Assembly (NCBI RefSeq): GCF_024807945.1
Contig: NZ_JANUFD010000004.1
Span: 372,001 to 436,000 of the forward strand
Direction of reading: 5' to 3'
DNA length: 64,000 nt
From: Pseudomonas sp. JUb42
GTDB lineage: Bacteria; Pseudomonadota; Gammaproteobacteria; Pseudomonadales; Pseudomonadaceae
The stretch's first letter is position 1; each line of letters begins with the position of its first letter. The position numbers were made by a program, and so were the translations under genes. Of this stretch, positions 25,983 to 36,239 are shown one piece after another. The notes beneath the pieces were generated by a model. That model made no database searches and was not told the DNA's origin. It saw nothing but the letters and a program-made list of their open reading frames with translations.

Positions 25983-26098
25983 TTTAAAAATCCGGTAACA
26001 ATCGATTTATTCGATGATTAGCCGAAAAAATCATCAACCATCTATCGGACCAACAGGCATACCATGGTCAGCAATTCCATTCGCTCAGGAGCACTCCC

Positions 26099-26953
26099 AT
26101 GACCCTGCTACGCAAAGTGTTGTCGATCCAGGCTGGCCAGCCGACCTCGGACGGTGCCGGTGTGCGCCTGACCCGCGTGTTTGGCGGGCCGGGCGTTGAA
26201 CAGTTCGATCCCTTCCTGATGCTCGACGAATTCGGTTCGGACAAGCCCGATGACTATATCGCCGGCTTCCCCGCCCACCCGCACCGCGGCTTCGAGACGG
26301 TGACCTACATGCTCGAAGGGCGCATGCGCCACGAAGACCATCTGGGTAACGTCGGCCTGCTGCAAGGCGGCGGTGTGCAATGGATGACCGCTGCGCGCGG
26401 GATTATCCACAGCGAGATGCCGGAGCAGGAAGAAGGCGTCATGCGCGGCTTCCAGCTATGGCTGAACCTGCCAGGCAAAAACAAACTGGACAAGGCCAGC
26501 TACCAGGACATCCAGCCGGAGAACGTGCCGCGTATCACCACGCCGGACGGTATCGGCGTGGTGGTCATTGCCGGGACCTTCGATGACGGCCAGGTCCAGC
26601 AGCTCGGCGCCGTGCAACGCCCGGACACCGAACCGCTGTATTTCGACCTGCACCTGCCCGCAGGCAGCCGCATCAACCCGCGCCTGCCTAAAGGCCATCG
26701 TGCGTTGCTGTATGTCTATGAAGGCAGCCTGAACATCGAAGGCCAGGACCAGACCATCAGCGCCAGCCGCATGGTGCGGCTGTCCGAAGAAGGCGAGCTG
26801 CATCTGAGCAGCACGCAAGGCGCGCGGGTATTGTTGCTGGCCGGCAAGCCATTGGGCGAGCCGATCGTGCAATACGGCCCGTTCGTGATGAACAGCCGCG
26901 AAGAGATCGAACAGGCGCTGCGGGATTTTCGTGATGATCGGCTGACGGCTTGA
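26099..26953 (+). CDS. Pirin-family protein
   Basis: A 284-residue bicupin. The four metal ligands of pirins are visible: two His in FPAHPHRGFET (about residues 59-61), and His and Glu in GIIHSEMPE (about residues 103-105). The second cupin half is metal-free, as usual. Bacterial pirins include quercetinases and regulators of pyruvate metabolism; the function of this one is not determined. The ATG at 26099 follows CAGGAGCACTCCC, with GGAG about eight bases upstream. Confidence 0.92.
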   Translation: MTLLRKVLSIQAGQPTSDGAGVRLTRVFGGPGVEQFDPFLMLDEFGSDKPDDYIAGFPAHPHRGFETVTYMLEGRMRHEDHLGNVGLLQGGGVQWMTAARGIIHSEMPEQEEGVMRGFQLWLNLPGKNKLDKASYQDIQPENVPRITTPDGIGVVVIAGTFDDGQVQQLGAVQRPDTEPLYFDLHLPAGSRINPRLPKGHRALLYVYEGSLNIEGQDQTISASRMVRLSEEGELHLSSTQGARVLLLAGKPLGEPIVQYGPFVMNSREEIEQALRDFRDDRLTA

Positions 26954-26999
26954 GCTGCCCATACAGATTCTGACTTTAATGGAGCTTTGCAGGAGCGAA

Positions 27000-27090
27000 T
27001 GTGGGAGCGAATTCATTCGCAAAGAGGCCAGTACACCGACATATTCGTGTCGCCCAGACTGGAGTCTTCGCGGATGAATCCGCTCCCACA
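27000..27090. repeat. REPIN, type A (degenerate right arm)
   Basis: Left arm TGTGGGAGCGAATTCATTCG and right arm CGCGGATGAATCCGCTCCCA, with two mismatches to the other type A copies. 91 bases, between the convergent pirin and patatin genes. Confidence 0.87.
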
Positions 27091-27106
27091 ATAGGTTCCG
27101 TCACTG

Positions 27107-28291
27107 CTATTCCAACCGCAAAAACTTCTTCAACTGCTCGCTCTGGGCCATCGCGTCGTGGCGGCCCAGTTCGACCAGTTCCCGGCAATACCCCGCCTCG
27201 AACAGCAGATAACTCAGCACCCCGGCACCGCTGGTCTTGGTCGCGCCCGGCCCGCGCAGGAAAGTGCGCAGCGCCCGAGGCAATTCGTGGCGGTGGCGAG
27301 CGGCGATTTCGTCGATGGGTTGGCTGGGGGCGATTACCAGCACTTCCACCGGCGCCAGGCCAGGACGATGGAACTGGCCTTCGGACGGCAGCAACTGGCC
27401 CACCAGGTTCATCCGTTCGAGCAGTTCGATATCGCTTTCCAGGCTGTCAATGAAGGTGCTGTTCATCAGGTGCCCACTGATCTGCGCCAGGCTCGGCTGC
27501 ACGCCGTTCAGCACGCGCTGGACGCCGCTGTTGGCCGCCGTGCCCCGTGGGTTGCCACTGACACCCACCACCAGCACGCGGTTGGCGCCCAGGTGCAGGG
27601 CCGGGCTGATCGGCGCCGACTGACGCACCGCGCCATCACCGAAATATTCCTGATCCAGGCGTACCGGTGCGAATAGCAAGGGAATTGCCGAGCTGGCCAG
27701 CAAATGGTCGACGGTCAGTTCGGTGGGCACGCCAATACGCCGATGGCGCAGCCAGGGATCAATAGCGCCCTTGCCTTGATAGAAGGTCACCGCCCGGCCC
27801 GACTCATAGCCAAAGGCGGTAACCGCTACCGCGCGCAGATGCTGGGCGTTGATGGCTTCCTGGATACCCTGCATGCGCAGGCGCTCGTTGAGCAGGTCGC
27901 GCAGGGGCGAACTGTCGAGCAGCGCCACCGGCACCTGGGAGCCGAAGCCCATCAGGCTATTGCCGAAAAAGCGCGTGGCCTGGCGCAATACGCCAGTCCA
28001 GTCACTGCGCAACACCTGATGGCTGCGGAACGACTGCCAGAAAGCGGTCAGCTCATGGATGGCATTGTTGAAATGGGCCGCGCCGCTGGCCAGTTTGACC
28101 GCGTTGATGGCCCCGGCGGACGTCCCGACGATCACCGGAAATGGATTGGGTGAACCGGGAGGCAGCAGATCGCCGATCCCCGCCAGCACCCCGACTTGAT
28201 ACGCGGCTCGAGCCCCGCCTCCAGAAAGAATCAACCCGGTAACGGGTTCTACGGCATTCACAACATCTGACGCTACGGCAGGAGCTGGCAT
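27107..28291 (-). CDS. Patatin-like phospholipase
   Basis: A 394-residue patatin-domain enzyme, a Ser-Asp dyad acyl hydrolase. Visible: oxyanion GGGARAAYQVG near residue 24, nucleophile elbow GTSAG near residue 56, and the DGA of YFGDGAVRQS near residue 218. No signal peptide, so it is probably cytoplasmic or loosely membrane-bound. The extended C-terminal part is typical of the Pseudomonas patatin subfamily that precedes lpxL/minC, whose substrate is not known. Confidence 0.92.
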   Translation of the reverse strand: MPAPAVASDVVNAVEPVTGLILSGGGARAAYQVGVLAGIGDLLPPGSPNPFPVIVGTSAGAINAVKLASGAAHFNNAIHELTAFWQSFRSHQVLRSDWTGVLRQATRFFGNSLMGFGSQVPVALLDSSPLRDLLNERLRMQGIQEAINAQHLRAVAVTAFGYESGRAVTFYQGKGAIDPWLRHRRIGVPTELTVDHLLASSAIPLLFAPVRLDQEYFGDGAVRQSAPISPALHLGANRVLVVGVSGNPRGTAANSGVQRVLNGVQPSLAQISGHLMNSTFIDSLESDIELLERMNLVGQLLPSEGQFHRPGLAPVEVLVIAPSQPIDEIAARHRHELPRALRTFLRGPGATKTSGAGVLSYLLFEAGYCRELVELGRHDAMAQSEQLKKFLRLE

Positions 28292-28311
28292 TTATAGATC
28301 GGCCTCTATGA

Positions 28312-29244
28312 TCAACCGCGTTTCTTATACAGCTTAGGCTCTCCCGGTGGTCGGCTCTTGAAGCGCCGATGGGCCCACAGATATTGGGACGGACATTGCG
28401 TGATGGCAAGTTCAACCCACTGATTGATGCGAATGCAGTCGGCTTCGTCGCTTTCGCCGGGGAAATCCGTCAGCGGCGCCTCGATCACCAGTTTGTAACC
28501 GCTGCCGTCGGCCAGGCGTTGCTGAGTAAACGGCACCACCACGGCGCGGCCCATCTTGGCGAATTTGCTGGTAGCGGGGACAGTAGCCGCCTGGATGCCG
28601 AACAGCGGCACGAAAATGCTCTGCTTGGCGCCGTAGTCCTGATCCGGCGCGTACCAGATAGCCCGGCCAGCGCGCAGTTGCTTGACCATGGCGCGAATGT
28701 CTTCACGCTCCACGGCAATGGAGTCGAGGTTGTGCCGCTCGCGGCCGCGACGCTGGATGTAGTCGAACAACGGGTTCTTGTGTTCGCGGTACATGCCATC
28801 AATGGTGTGCTGCTGGCCCAGCAGGGCCGCGCCGACTTCCAGCGTAGTGAAGTGCAGCGCCATGAGGATCACCCCCTGGCCCTGCTCTTGGGCGTGGCGC
28901 AGGTGTTCCAGGCCTTCGACATGGGCCAGGCGTGCCAGACGCTCACGCGGCCACCACCAGCTCATGGCCATCTCGAAAAAGGCCACGCCGGTAGAGGCGA
29001 AGTTTTCCTTGAGCAGGTGTTTGCGCTCGGCCTTGGACATGTGCGGGAAACACAGTTCCAGATTGCGCGAGGCAATATATTTGCGATCAGTGGCAAAGCG
29101 GTACATGACCATGCCGAGAATGCGGCCGATCACCAGCAGTACGCGAAACGGCAGCTGCACGACCAGCCACAGCAGCCCCAGCCCCAGCCAGAGCGGCCAG
29201 AAACGCGGGGAAAGAAAACGGGCTTGAAATTGCGGGCGGTCCAT
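28312..29244 (-). CDS. lpxL: LpxL/HtrB-type lipid A acyltransferase
   Basis: A 310-residue inner-membrane late acyltransferase that adds a secondary lauroyl chain to lipid A. One hydrophobic helix near residues 15-40, then the HX4E-type catalytic site in LMALHFTTLEVGAALLG near residue 130, and WYAPDQDYG near residue 195. The ATG at 29244 gives MDRPQFQARFLSPRFWP, the normal start of the family; upstream codons to 29346 are unlikely. P. aeruginosa has two such enzymes, and the copy before minC is HtrB2. Divergent from minC. Confidence 0.92.
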   Translation of the reverse strand: MDRPQFQARFLSPRFWPLWLGLGLLWLVVQLPFRVLLVIGRILGMVMYRFATDRKYIASRNLELCFPHMSKAERKHLLKENFASTGVAFFEMAMSWWWPRERLARLAHVEGLEHLRHAQEQGQGVILMALHFTTLEVGAALLGQQHTIDGMYREHKNPLFDYIQRRGRERHNLDSIAVEREDIRAMVKQLRAGRAIWYAPDQDYGAKQSIFVPLFGIQAATVPATSKFAKMGRAVVVPFTQQRLADGSGYKLVIEAPLTDFPGESDEADCIRINQWVELAITQCPSQYLWAHRRFKSRPPGEPKLYKKRG

Positions 29245-29354
29245 TAAGGCTTCCGTCAGAACAAAGGCCGCGCATTCTACATCGGTTCGACCCGGCTTGC
29301 GGGTCGCGGGCGTTATCGTTATAAGTCTCGGCACTTTTAGCGACAAGCTGCTGT

Positions 29355-30104
29355 ATGCCGACCATGAGCCAAATCGAATCGCAAGACCAGGATCCCGTCT
29401 TTCAATTGAAGGGCAGTATGCTCGCCATCACGGTGCTGGAGCTGGCCCGCAACAACCTCGACGCGCTGGATCGCCAACTGGCGGCAAAAGTCGTGCAGGC
29501 CCCCAATTTTTTCAGCAACACCCCGCTGGTGCTGGCCCTGGACAAGCTCCCGGCCGACGACGGCGCGGTGGATCTGCCCGGCCTGATGCGCGTCTGCCGC
29601 CAGCACGGCCTGCGCACCCTGGCCATTCGCGCCAACCGCATCGAAGACATCGCTGCGGCCATCGCCATTGATTTGCCAGTGCTGCCGCCATCCGGCGCCC
29701 GGGAACGTCCCGTGGACCCGGTGGAAACCGAAGCGCCAAAAAAAATTCCGGAAAAACCTCCCGAGCCGGTGATCCGCCCAACCCGCGTGATAACCGCGCC
29801 GGTGCGCGGCGGACAGCAGATTTATGCCCAGGGCGGTGACCTCGTGGTGATTGCGGCGGTGAGTCCCGGTGCGGAACTTCTGGCCGATGGCAACATCCAT
29901 GTTTACGGCCCCATGCGTGGCAGAGCACTGGCGGGTATCAAAGGTGATACCACGGCGCGGATTTTCTGCCAGCAAATGGTCGCCGAATTGATCTCCATCG
30001 CCGGGCAATACAAGGTCTCCGAAGACCTGCGCCGTGATCCGGCCTGGGGCAGCGGAGTCCAGATAAGCCTGACCGGTGACGTGTTGAACATCACCCGGCT
30101 TTAA
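29355..30104 (+). CDS. minC: Septum site-determining protein MinC
   Basis: An inhibitor of FtsZ assembly; with MinD it blocks division at the poles. The N-terminal FtsZ-inhibiting domain (about residues 15-105) is joined by a proline-rich linker ([16 protein letters not shown]) to the C-terminal beta-helix, with GADL-type repeats ([25 protein letters not shown] segment). 249 residues from ATG 29355. The ATG at 29364 (MSQIESQD) is the start seen in relatives and may be the true one. Confidence 0.94.
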   Translation: MPTMSQIESQDQDPVFQLKGSMLAITVLELARNNLDALDRQLAAKVVQAPNFFSNTPLVLALDKLPADDGAVDLPGLMRVCRQHGLRTLAIRANRIEDIAAAIAIDLPVLPPSGARERPVDPVETEAPKKIPEKPPEPVIRPTRVITAPVRGGQQIYAQGGDLVVIAAVSPGAELLADGNIHVYGPMRGRALAGIKGDTTARIFCQQMVAELISIAGQYKVSEDLRRDPAWGSGVQISLTGDVLNITRL

Positions 30105-30284
30105 CGGATACTTGCCGCCATTTTCAAAGCATCTCTGACTCATCGCGAAACGTGGCAAAGACTGTAGTTAGTTCGGGAAAAGTACTGTTTCACACCCGAT
30201 ATGTGTCGTTGTTCGAATAACGCTGCTTCAATCAGGGATGCTCTTCTGGGACTGATCGTCCTATTCCTCTAGGGGTGAAACACC

Positions 30285-31097
30285 TTGGCCAAGATTCTCG
30301 TGGTTACATCCGGCAAGGGTGGTGTGGGTAAGACCACCACCAGCGCCGCTATCGGCACCGGTCTCGCTCTGCGCGGCCACAAGACAGTTATCGTCGACTT
30401 CGACGTCGGCTTGCGTAACCTCGACCTGATCATGGGCTGCGAACGCCGTGTGGTGTATGACTTCGTCAACGTCGTCAACGGCGAAGCCAACCTGCAGCAG
30501 GCCCTGATCAAGGACAAGAAGATCGAAGGTCTGTACGTGCTGGCAGCCAGCCAGACCCGTGACAAGGACGCGCTGACCAAGGAAGGCGTGGAAAAAGTCC
30601 TGATGGAATTGAAGGAAACCTTCGAATTCGTCGTCTGCGACTCCCCTGCCGGTATCGAGACCGGTGCCCATCTGGCGATGTACTTCGCCGATGAAGCCAT
30701 CGTCGTGACCAACCCGGAAGTGTCGTCGGTGCGTGACTCCGACCGCATGCTGGGCCTGCTGGCGAGCAAGTCGCGCCGTGCCGAGCGCGGTGAAGAGCCG
30801 ATCAAGGAACACCTGCTGCTGACCCGTTACAACCCGGAGCGCGTCAGCAAGGGCGAAATGCTCGGTGTCGAAGACGTCAAGGAAATCCTGGCCGTCACCC
30901 TGCTGGGCGTGATCCCGGAGTCCCAGGCTGTACTGAAAGCTTCCAACCAGGGCGTGCCGGTCATCCTCGACGAACAGAGTGATGCCGGTCAGGCCTACAG
31001 CGACGCCGTAGACCGCCTGTTGGGCAAAGACAAAGAACATCGCTTCCTCGATGTCCAGAAGAAAGGATTCTTTGAACGTCTGTTCGGGGGTAATTAA
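30285..31097 (+). CDS. minD: Septum site-determining protein MinD
   Basis: A membrane-oscillating ATPase of 270 residues. Deviant Walker [10 protein letters not shown] at residues 10-18, [10 protein letters not shown] (Walker A' region), and a C-terminal amphipathic membrane-targeting helix ([14 protein letters not shown]). The start is TTG at 30285, with AGGGG ten bases upstream, because homologues begin exactly at the following [12 protein letters not shown]. The stop overlaps the minE start by one base (TAATG). Confidence 0.96.
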   Translation: MAKILVVTSGKGGVGKTTTSAAIGTGLALRGHKTVIVDFDVGLRNLDLIMGCERRVVYDFVNVVNGEANLQQALIKDKKIEGLYVLAASQTRDKDALTKEGVEKVLMELKETFEFVVCDSPAGIETGAHLAMYFADEAIVVTNPEVSSVRDSDRMLGLLASKSRRAERGEEPIKEHLLLTRYNPERVSKGEMLGVEDVKEILAVTLLGVIPESQAVLKASNQGVPVILDEQSDAGQAYSDAVDRLLGKDKEHRFLDVQKKGFFERLFGGN

Positions 31098-31351
31098 TGA
31101 ATATTTTTGACTTCTTTCGTGCCAACAAAAAGGTAAGTACCGCGTCGGTGGCGAAAGAGCGTCTACAGATCATCGTGGCGCACGAACGCGGCCAGCGCAG
31201 CACACCGGACTACCTGCCAGCCTTGCAGAAGGAACTGGTGGAAGTGATCCGCAAGTACGTCAATATCGACAGTGACCAGGTTCAGGTCGCCCTGGAAAAC
31301 CAGGGTACGGTCTCGATTCTGGAACTCAATATCACCCTGCCAGATCGTTGA
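31097..31351 (+). CDS. minE: Cell division topological specificity factor MinE
   Basis: 84 residues, the usual MinE length. The N-terminal amphipathic helix [12 protein letters not shown] is followed by the anti-MinCD region [15 protein letters not shown] and the C-terminal dimer domain. It stimulates MinD ATPase to make the Min system oscillate. Overlaps minD by one base. Confidence 0.96.
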   Translation: MNIFDFFRANKKVSTASVAKERLQIIVAHERGQRSTPDYLPALQKELVEVIRKYVNIDSDQVQVALENQGTVSILELNITLPDR

Positions 31352-31375
31352 TCCGGCAGTTGTCCACGGCGGCAT

Positions 31376-31404
31376 GAGCGGCGCTCCATACGGAGCGCCG
31401 TTCC
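31376..31404 (+). terminator. Terminator after minE
   Basis: CGGCGCTCC-ATAC-GGAGCGCCG, a nine-base GC stem 25 bases downstream of minE, followed by TTCC rather than a clear U-tract. Confidence 0.6.
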
Positions 31405-31438
31405 TGTCGCCGTCGGCGTTTTAGCGCTTCGAGGCCAC

Positions 31439-32074
31439 ATGCCGCTGTCGAACATCCGCATCATTCACCAGGACGCCGCCGTTCTGGTCGTCGATAAACC
31501 CACCCTGCTGCTCTCCGTCCCCGGCCGTGCCGATGACAACAAGGATTGCCTGATCACCCGCCTGCAGGAAAACGGCTACCCCGAGGCCCGTATCGTCCAT
31601 CGTCTGGACTGGGAAACCTCAGGAATCATTTTGCTCGCCCGTGATCCTGACACTCATCGCGAGCTGTCCCGGCAGTTTCACGACCGCGAAACCGAAAAAG
31701 CCTATACAGCCCTGTGCTGGGGCCAGCCGCAGCTGGACAGCGGCAGCATCGACCTGCCCCTGCGCTACGACCCGCCGACCAAGCCGCGCCATGTGGTGGA
31801 TCACGAATTCGGCAAGCACGCCCTGACCTTCTGGAAAGTGCTGGAGCGTCATGAACAGCACTGCCGGGTCGAGCTGACGCCGATTACCGGGCGCTCGCAC
31901 CAGCTGCGTGTACATATGCTGTCTATCGGCCACCCACTGCTCGGTGACGGTCTGTACGCCCACCCCGAAGCCCTGGCCGCCTACCCGCGCCTATGCCTGC
32001 ATGCCAGCATGCTGAGCTTTACCCATCCGCAGACCGCTGAGCGTTTGCGCTTTGAGTGCCCGGCACCGTTCTGA
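31439..32074 (+). CDS. rluA: RluA-family rRNA/tRNA pseudouridine synthase
   Basis: A 211-residue synthase, the short RluA type. The catalytic aspartate lies in HRLDWETSG near residue 58, followed by RETEKAYTAL and the ITGRSHQLRVHM stretch near residue 147. RluA modifies U746 of 23S rRNA and U32 of several tRNAs. No N-terminal S4 domain, as expected for RluA. Follows minE by 87 bases across a terminator; in P. aeruginosa rluA also follows minE. Confidence 0.93.
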   Translation: MPLSNIRIIHQDAAVLVVDKPTLLLSVPGRADDNKDCLITRLQENGYPEARIVHRLDWETSGIILLARDPDTHRELSRQFHDRETEKAYTALCWGQPQLDSGSIDLPLRYDPPTKPRHVVDHEFGKHALTFWKVLERHEQHCRVELTPITGRSHQLRVHMLSIGHPLLGDGLYAHPEALAAYPRLCLHASMLSFTHPQTAERLRFECPAPF

Positions 32075-32205
32075 AGCTCCCACAAGATCGCATTTCAGTT
32101 CAGAGATTGCAGAGTGTTTGATTGAGGGCTAAATGGCGGGCACCGTTCTCCTTATCAGCGTTGGGAAATACGGTAAACTCGCGCCATTGCTGTCTGGAGT
32201 AACTT

Positions 32206-33492
32206 ATGCGCGAAGAGCTGAACCAGGGCCTGATCGACTTCCTCAAGGCCTCTCCCACCCCGTTTCATGCGACCGCTACCCTGGTCCAGCACCTGGAGGC
32301 CGCGGGCTTCCAGCGTCTGGACGAGCGTGAAACCTGGTCCACCGAAACCGGCGGCCGCTACTACATCACCCGTAACGACTCGTCGCTGATCGCCCTGCGT
32401 CTGGGCCGCCAGTCTCCACTGGTCGGCGGTATCCGCATGGTCGGCGCCCACACCGATAGCCCATGCCTGCGGGTCAAGCCGCAGCCTGAGCTGCAACGCC
32501 AGGGCTTCTGGCAACTGGGCGTGGAAGTTTACGGGGGCGCACTGCTGGCGCCGTGGTTCGACCGCGACCTGTCCCTGGCCGGGCGCGTGACCTTCCGTCG
32601 CGACGGCAAGGTCGAAAGCCAGTTGATCGACTTCAAGCTGCCGATTGCAGTGATCCCCAACCTGGCTATCCACCTGAACCGCACCGCCAACGAAGGCTGG
32701 CCGATCAATGCGCAGAACGAACTGCCACCGATCCTCGCCCAGGTCGCCGGTGACGAGCGCGCCGACTTCCGCGCCCTGCTGACCGAGCAACTGGCTCGCG
32801 AACACGGCCTGAACGCCGACGTGGTGCTGGATTACGAACTGAGTTTCTACGACACCCAACGTGCTGCCGTGGTCGGCCTCAATGGCGACTTCATTGCCGG
32901 TGCGCGCCTGGACAACCTGCTGTCGTGCTACGCCGGCCTGCAGGCGCTGCTCAACAGCGACACCTCCGAAACCTGCCTGCTGGTCTGCACCGACCACGAA
33001 GAAGTGGGTTCCTCGTCGACCTGCGGCGCTGACGGCCCAATGCTCGAGCAGGCCCTGCAACGCCTGCTGCCGGGGGACGACTATGTCCGCGCCATTCAAC
33101 GCTCGCTGCTGATTTCCGCCGACAACGCCCACGGCGTGCACCCCAACTACGCCGACAAGCACGACGCCAACCACGGCCCGAAACTCAATGCCGGCCCGGT
33201 GATCAAGGTCAACAGCAACCAGCGCTACGCCACCAACAGCGAAACCGCCGGGTTCTTCCGCCATCTGTGCATGGCCGAAGAAGTCCCGGTGCAGAGCTTC
33301 GTGGTCCGTAGCGACATGGCCTGCGGCTCGACCATCGGTCCGATCACCGCCAGCCACCTGGGCGTGCGCACCGTGGATATTGGCCTGCCGACCTTCGCCA
33401 TGCACTCGATCCGCGAACTGGCGGGCAGCCATGACCTCAGCCATCTGGTCAAGGTGTTGACGGCGTTCTACGCCAGTCACGAGTTGCCGTAA
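32206..33492 (+). CDS. apeB: M18-family aminopeptidase
   Basis: A 428-residue zinc aspartyl/broad aminopeptidase. Metal-binding elements: [10 protein letters not shown] (His-x-Asp) near residue 81, DHEEVGSSS near residue 265, and the C-terminal His in [16 protein letters not shown]. Typical M18 tetrahedral-complex length. GGAG lies seven bases before ATG 32206. Cytoplasmic peptide turnover. Confidence 0.94.
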   Translation: MREELNQGLIDFLKASPTPFHATATLVQHLEAAGFQRLDERETWSTETGGRYYITRNDSSLIALRLGRQSPLVGGIRMVGAHTDSPCLRVKPQPELQRQGFWQLGVEVYGGALLAPWFDRDLSLAGRVTFRRDGKVESQLIDFKLPIAVIPNLAIHLNRTANEGWPINAQNELPPILAQVAGDERADFRALLTEQLAREHGLNADVVLDYELSFYDTQRAAVVGLNGDFIAGARLDNLLSCYAGLQALLNSDTSETCLLVCTDHEEVGSSSTCGADGPMLEQALQRLLPGDDYVRAIQRSLLISADNAHGVHPNYADKHDANHGPKLNAGPVIKVNSNQRYATNSETAGFFRHLCMAEEVPVQSFVVRSDMACGSTIGPITASHLGVRTVDIGLPTFAMHSIRELAGSHDLSHLVKVLTAFYASHELP

Positions 33493-33675
33493 CAACCATA
33501 GACCTCACTCCAATCAAACACAGGGGTTTGAATTGGAATGAGACGCTGTCGCCAGCAACCCGGAATTCTGTGTGCGAATTCATTGGCTCTGTCTGCGTCA
33601 GGTGTTGCAGCTACTGATTTATCGAGTGGGTTCAGTCAGTTGCAGCGCCATCATTTTCGAATCAGGCTCAGATGT
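33493..33675. other. Downstream region of apeB
   Basis: An imperfect inverted repeat, CTCCAATCAAAC / GTTTGAATTGGA with one bulge (33507-33538), follows apeB and may stabilise its 3' end; there is no U-tract. The rest, up to the REPIN at 33676, shows nothing recognisable. Confidence 0.45.
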
Positions 33676-33767
33676 TGTGGGAGCGAATTCATTCGCGAAA
33701 GCGGTAGTGCACACGACATAAATGCGTCGGATGCGCTGGCCTATTCGCGAATGAATTCGCTCCCACA
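33676..33767. repeat. REPIN, type A
   Basis: Arms TGTGGGAGCGAATTCATTCG and CGAATGAATTCGCTCCCACA with a variable loop, 92 bases. Arms identical to the copy at 4171. Confidence 0.92.
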
Positions 33768-33837
33768 GGACTTGCTCCCAACCGAGCTCGCAAGCACGAT
33801 CTAGACTGAACCTATCCAGTCCACCGAGGCCACTCCC

Positions 33838-34002
33838 ATGGACGCCTTCCATTCCATGCTGATACCCATCGTATTCGGCATGTTACTGCTCTGTGTCGGC
33901 TTCAGTTATCAGGAACGGGGTAGCGGAGTGTTCATGATCTGGATCGGCATGTTTTTCATCATCGGCACCATCGGCTTCAAGATCATCGAAAAGCTCGCCT
34001 GA
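33838..34002 (+). CDS. Small two-helix membrane protein
   Basis: 54 codons: MDAFHSMLIPIVFGMLLLCV, then GFSYQERGSG, then a second hydrophobic helix (VFMIWIGMFFIIGTIGFKII) and EKLA. GAGG is nine bases upstream of ATG 33838. Two membrane segments with a polar turn. No family recognised. It precedes the mechanosensitive channel by 44 bases in the same direction, so the two may share a transcript. Confidence 0.75.
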   Translation: MDAFHSMLIPIVFGMLLLCVGFSYQERGSGVFMIWIGMFFIIGTIGFKIIEKLA

Positions 34003-34046
34003 CGCCCACGTCGCTCGTACACTCCTTGCATTGTCATGCCTGAAAA

Positions 34047-36239
34047 ATGTCGATCCGAGGTTCACTGGTGATTGCCCGCCTGCTTGCCCTGCCCCACCTG
34101 CTTTTCCTTTGGCTGCTGATTCTCGCGCCAATGAGCGCCGCCCAGGCGGTGACCTTGCCTGCCGCCCTGGGCGGTTCGGCGAAGGCCCAACCACAGGCGC
34201 AGGAGCCGCTGGCCCAGTCCCTGGATGAAGTCATCACCCGCCTGGAAAATGATCAACAGCGGGCGCAGTTGCTCACTGAGCTCAAGACCCTGCGCGATGC
34301 CAACAAAAAGGCCCAGGCCACGGCCGACGACGGCGTACTGGGCCTGATCAGCGGCACGTTGCGCAGTTTCGAGAAGCAGTTGACGGGCGACGACAGCCCG
34401 ATCAATCGCTGGGACAACGAACTGGCCCTGGCGCAGGATGAGTTAATGGCGCTGATGCTGCCTGCCCGGCAATGGCTGCCGATCATTTTCGCCTTCGCCT
34501 TGGTGCTACTGGTCTGGAGTCTTCTGGCGGCGGCGCTGATCTGGCTGGCTCACTGGGTACGCATGCGCTTCAACCTGTCGGAAAAACTGCCGCAACACCC
34601 ACGTACCCTGGACCTGCTGCGCTTCGCCCTGAGCAAGCTGGGGCCATGGCTGATTGCCCTGATCATTACCGTCTACTTGAGCTACTCCCTGCCCCATTCT
34701 CTGGGCAAGGACCTGGCCATGGTGCTGGCGTATGCGTTGATGGTCGGCACGCTGTTTTCGGCGATCTGCGTCATTGCCTTTTCCATTCTCGACGGTCCGC
34801 ACCGCCACCGCGCTCTGGATATCCTGCGGCACCGGGCCTTCCGCCCGCTGTGGCTGATCGGCAGCTTCGCCGCCTTTGGTGAAGCACTGAATGATCCGCG
34901 CCTGATCAGCAGCCTCGGCCCGCACCTGGCCCATATGGCTGCAACCTGCACTAACGTCGTCGCGGCGCTGTGCAGCGGCTGGTTCATCCTGCATTTCCGC
35001 CGCCCCATCGCCCACCTGATCCGCAACCAGCCGCTGTCCCGGCGCCTGACCCGCCGCGCCCTGACCGAAACCCTGGATATCCTCGGCAGCTTCTGGTTCG
35101 TCCCGGCCCTGCTGCTGGTCACGGTCTCGTTGTTCTCTACGTTTTTTGCTGCCGGCGATACCAGCACCGCCCTGCGTCAGGCGCTGTTCAGCACGGTGCT
35201 GCTGGTGATATGCATGGTGGTCAACGGCCTGGTGCGCCGTCGTGCCCTGAAGGAGCCCCATGGCCATCGTCGCCATGCCCTGTATTCCGACCGCCTGCGC
35301 AACTTCTTCTACACCCTGGCGCACATTGCCATCTGGTTGGTATTCATCGAGCTGGGCCTGCGGGTCTGGGGGCTGTCGCTGATTCGCTTCGCTGAAGGCG
35401 ATGGTCACGATATCAGCGTCAAACTGGTCAGCCTGTGTGCGACCCTGCTGTTCGCCTGGCTGCTGTGGATCGTCGCCGACACCGCCGTGCAGCTGGCTCT
35501 GACCCGTTCGCGCAAGGGCCTGGCCAATACCCGCGCCCAGACCATGATGCCGTTGATCCGCAACGTGCTGTTCTTCGCCATTTTTGTCATCGCCATTATC
35601 GTCGCCCTGGCAAACATGGGCATGAACGTCACGCCGCTGCTCGCCGGTGCCGGTGTCATCGGCCTGGCTATCGGTTTCGGCGCGCAATCACTGGTGGCGG
35701 ACCTGATCACCGGGCTGTTCATCATTATCGAAGACTCCCTGGCCATCGATGACTACGTCGACGTCGGCGGCCACCTGGGTACGGTCGAGGGCCTGACCAT
35801 CCGCACCGTACGCCTGCGCGATATCGACGGCATCGTCCACACCATCCCGTTCAGCGAGATCAAGAGCATCCAGAACTACTCCCGGGAGTTCGGCTACGCG
35901 ATTTTCCGCATCGCCATCCCGTTCAATATGAGTATTGATGACGCGTTGAAAGTGGTACGTGAGGTCGGCCAGAAAATGCGCACCGATCCGTTGCAGCGCC
36001 GCAACATCTGGTCGCCGCTGGAGATTCAGGGTGTAGAGAGTTTCGAATCGGGCAATGCCATCCTGCGCGCCCGCTTCAAGACCGCGCCGATCAAGCAATG
36101 GGAAGTGTCGCGGGCCTTTAACCTGTCGCTCAAGCGCCATCTGGACGAGGCCGGACTGGATCTGGCCACACCGCGCTTAAGTGTGCAGGTGATGACAGCG
36201 GGCGGCGCGCTGAAGGCCGAGCAGCCCGTGCAAGGTTAA
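34047..36239 (+). CDS. MscS-family mechanosensitive channel (YbiO/MscM-like)
   Basis: A 730-residue inner-membrane channel. A signal-like N-terminus, a periplasmic coiled region (about residues 40-130), roughly ten hydrophobic helices, and the MscS pore and beta-domain at the C-terminus: pore helix MGMNVTPLLAGAGVIGLAIG near residue 530, then GAQSLVADLITGLFIIIED and VEGLTIRTVRLRDIDG. Layout and length match E. coli YbiO (741 aa), which opens on membrane stretch to release solutes. A GTG at 34068 with GAGG eight bases upstream is an equally good start. The stop overlaps the convergent gntR stop. Confidence 0.9.
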   Translation: MSIRGSLVIARLLALPHLLFLWLLILAPMSAAQAVTLPAALGGSAKAQPQAQEPLAQSLDEVITRLENDQQRAQLLTELKTLRDANKKAQATADDGVLGLISGTLRSFEKQLTGDDSPINRWDNELALAQDELMALMLPARQWLPIIFAFALVLLVWSLLAAALIWLAHWVRMRFNLSEKLPQHPRTLDLLRFALSKLGPWLIALIITVYLSYSLPHSLGKDLAMVLAYALMVGTLFSAICVIAFSILDGPHRHRALDILRHRAFRPLWLIGSFAAFGEALNDPRLISSLGPHLAHMAATCTNVVAALCSGWFILHFRRPIAHLIRNQPLSRRLTRRALTETLDILGSFWFVPALLLVTVSLFSTFFAAGDTSTALRQALFSTVLLVICMVVNGLVRRRALKEPHGHRRHALYSDRLRNFFYTLAHIAIWLVFIELGLRVWGLSLIRFAEGDGHDISVKLVSLCATLLFAWLLWIVADTAVQLALTRSRKGLANTRAQTMMPLIRNVLFFAIFVIAIIVALANMGMNVTPLLAGAGVIGLAIGFGAQSLVADLITGLFIIIEDSLAIDDYVDVGGHLGTVEGLTIRTVRLRDIDGIVHTIPFSEIKSIQNYSREFGYAIFRIAIPFNMSIDDALKVVREVGQKMRTDPLQRRNIWSPLEIQGVESFESGNAILRARFKTAPIKQWEVSRAFNLSLKRHLDEAGLDLATPRLSVQVMTAGGALKAEQPVQG

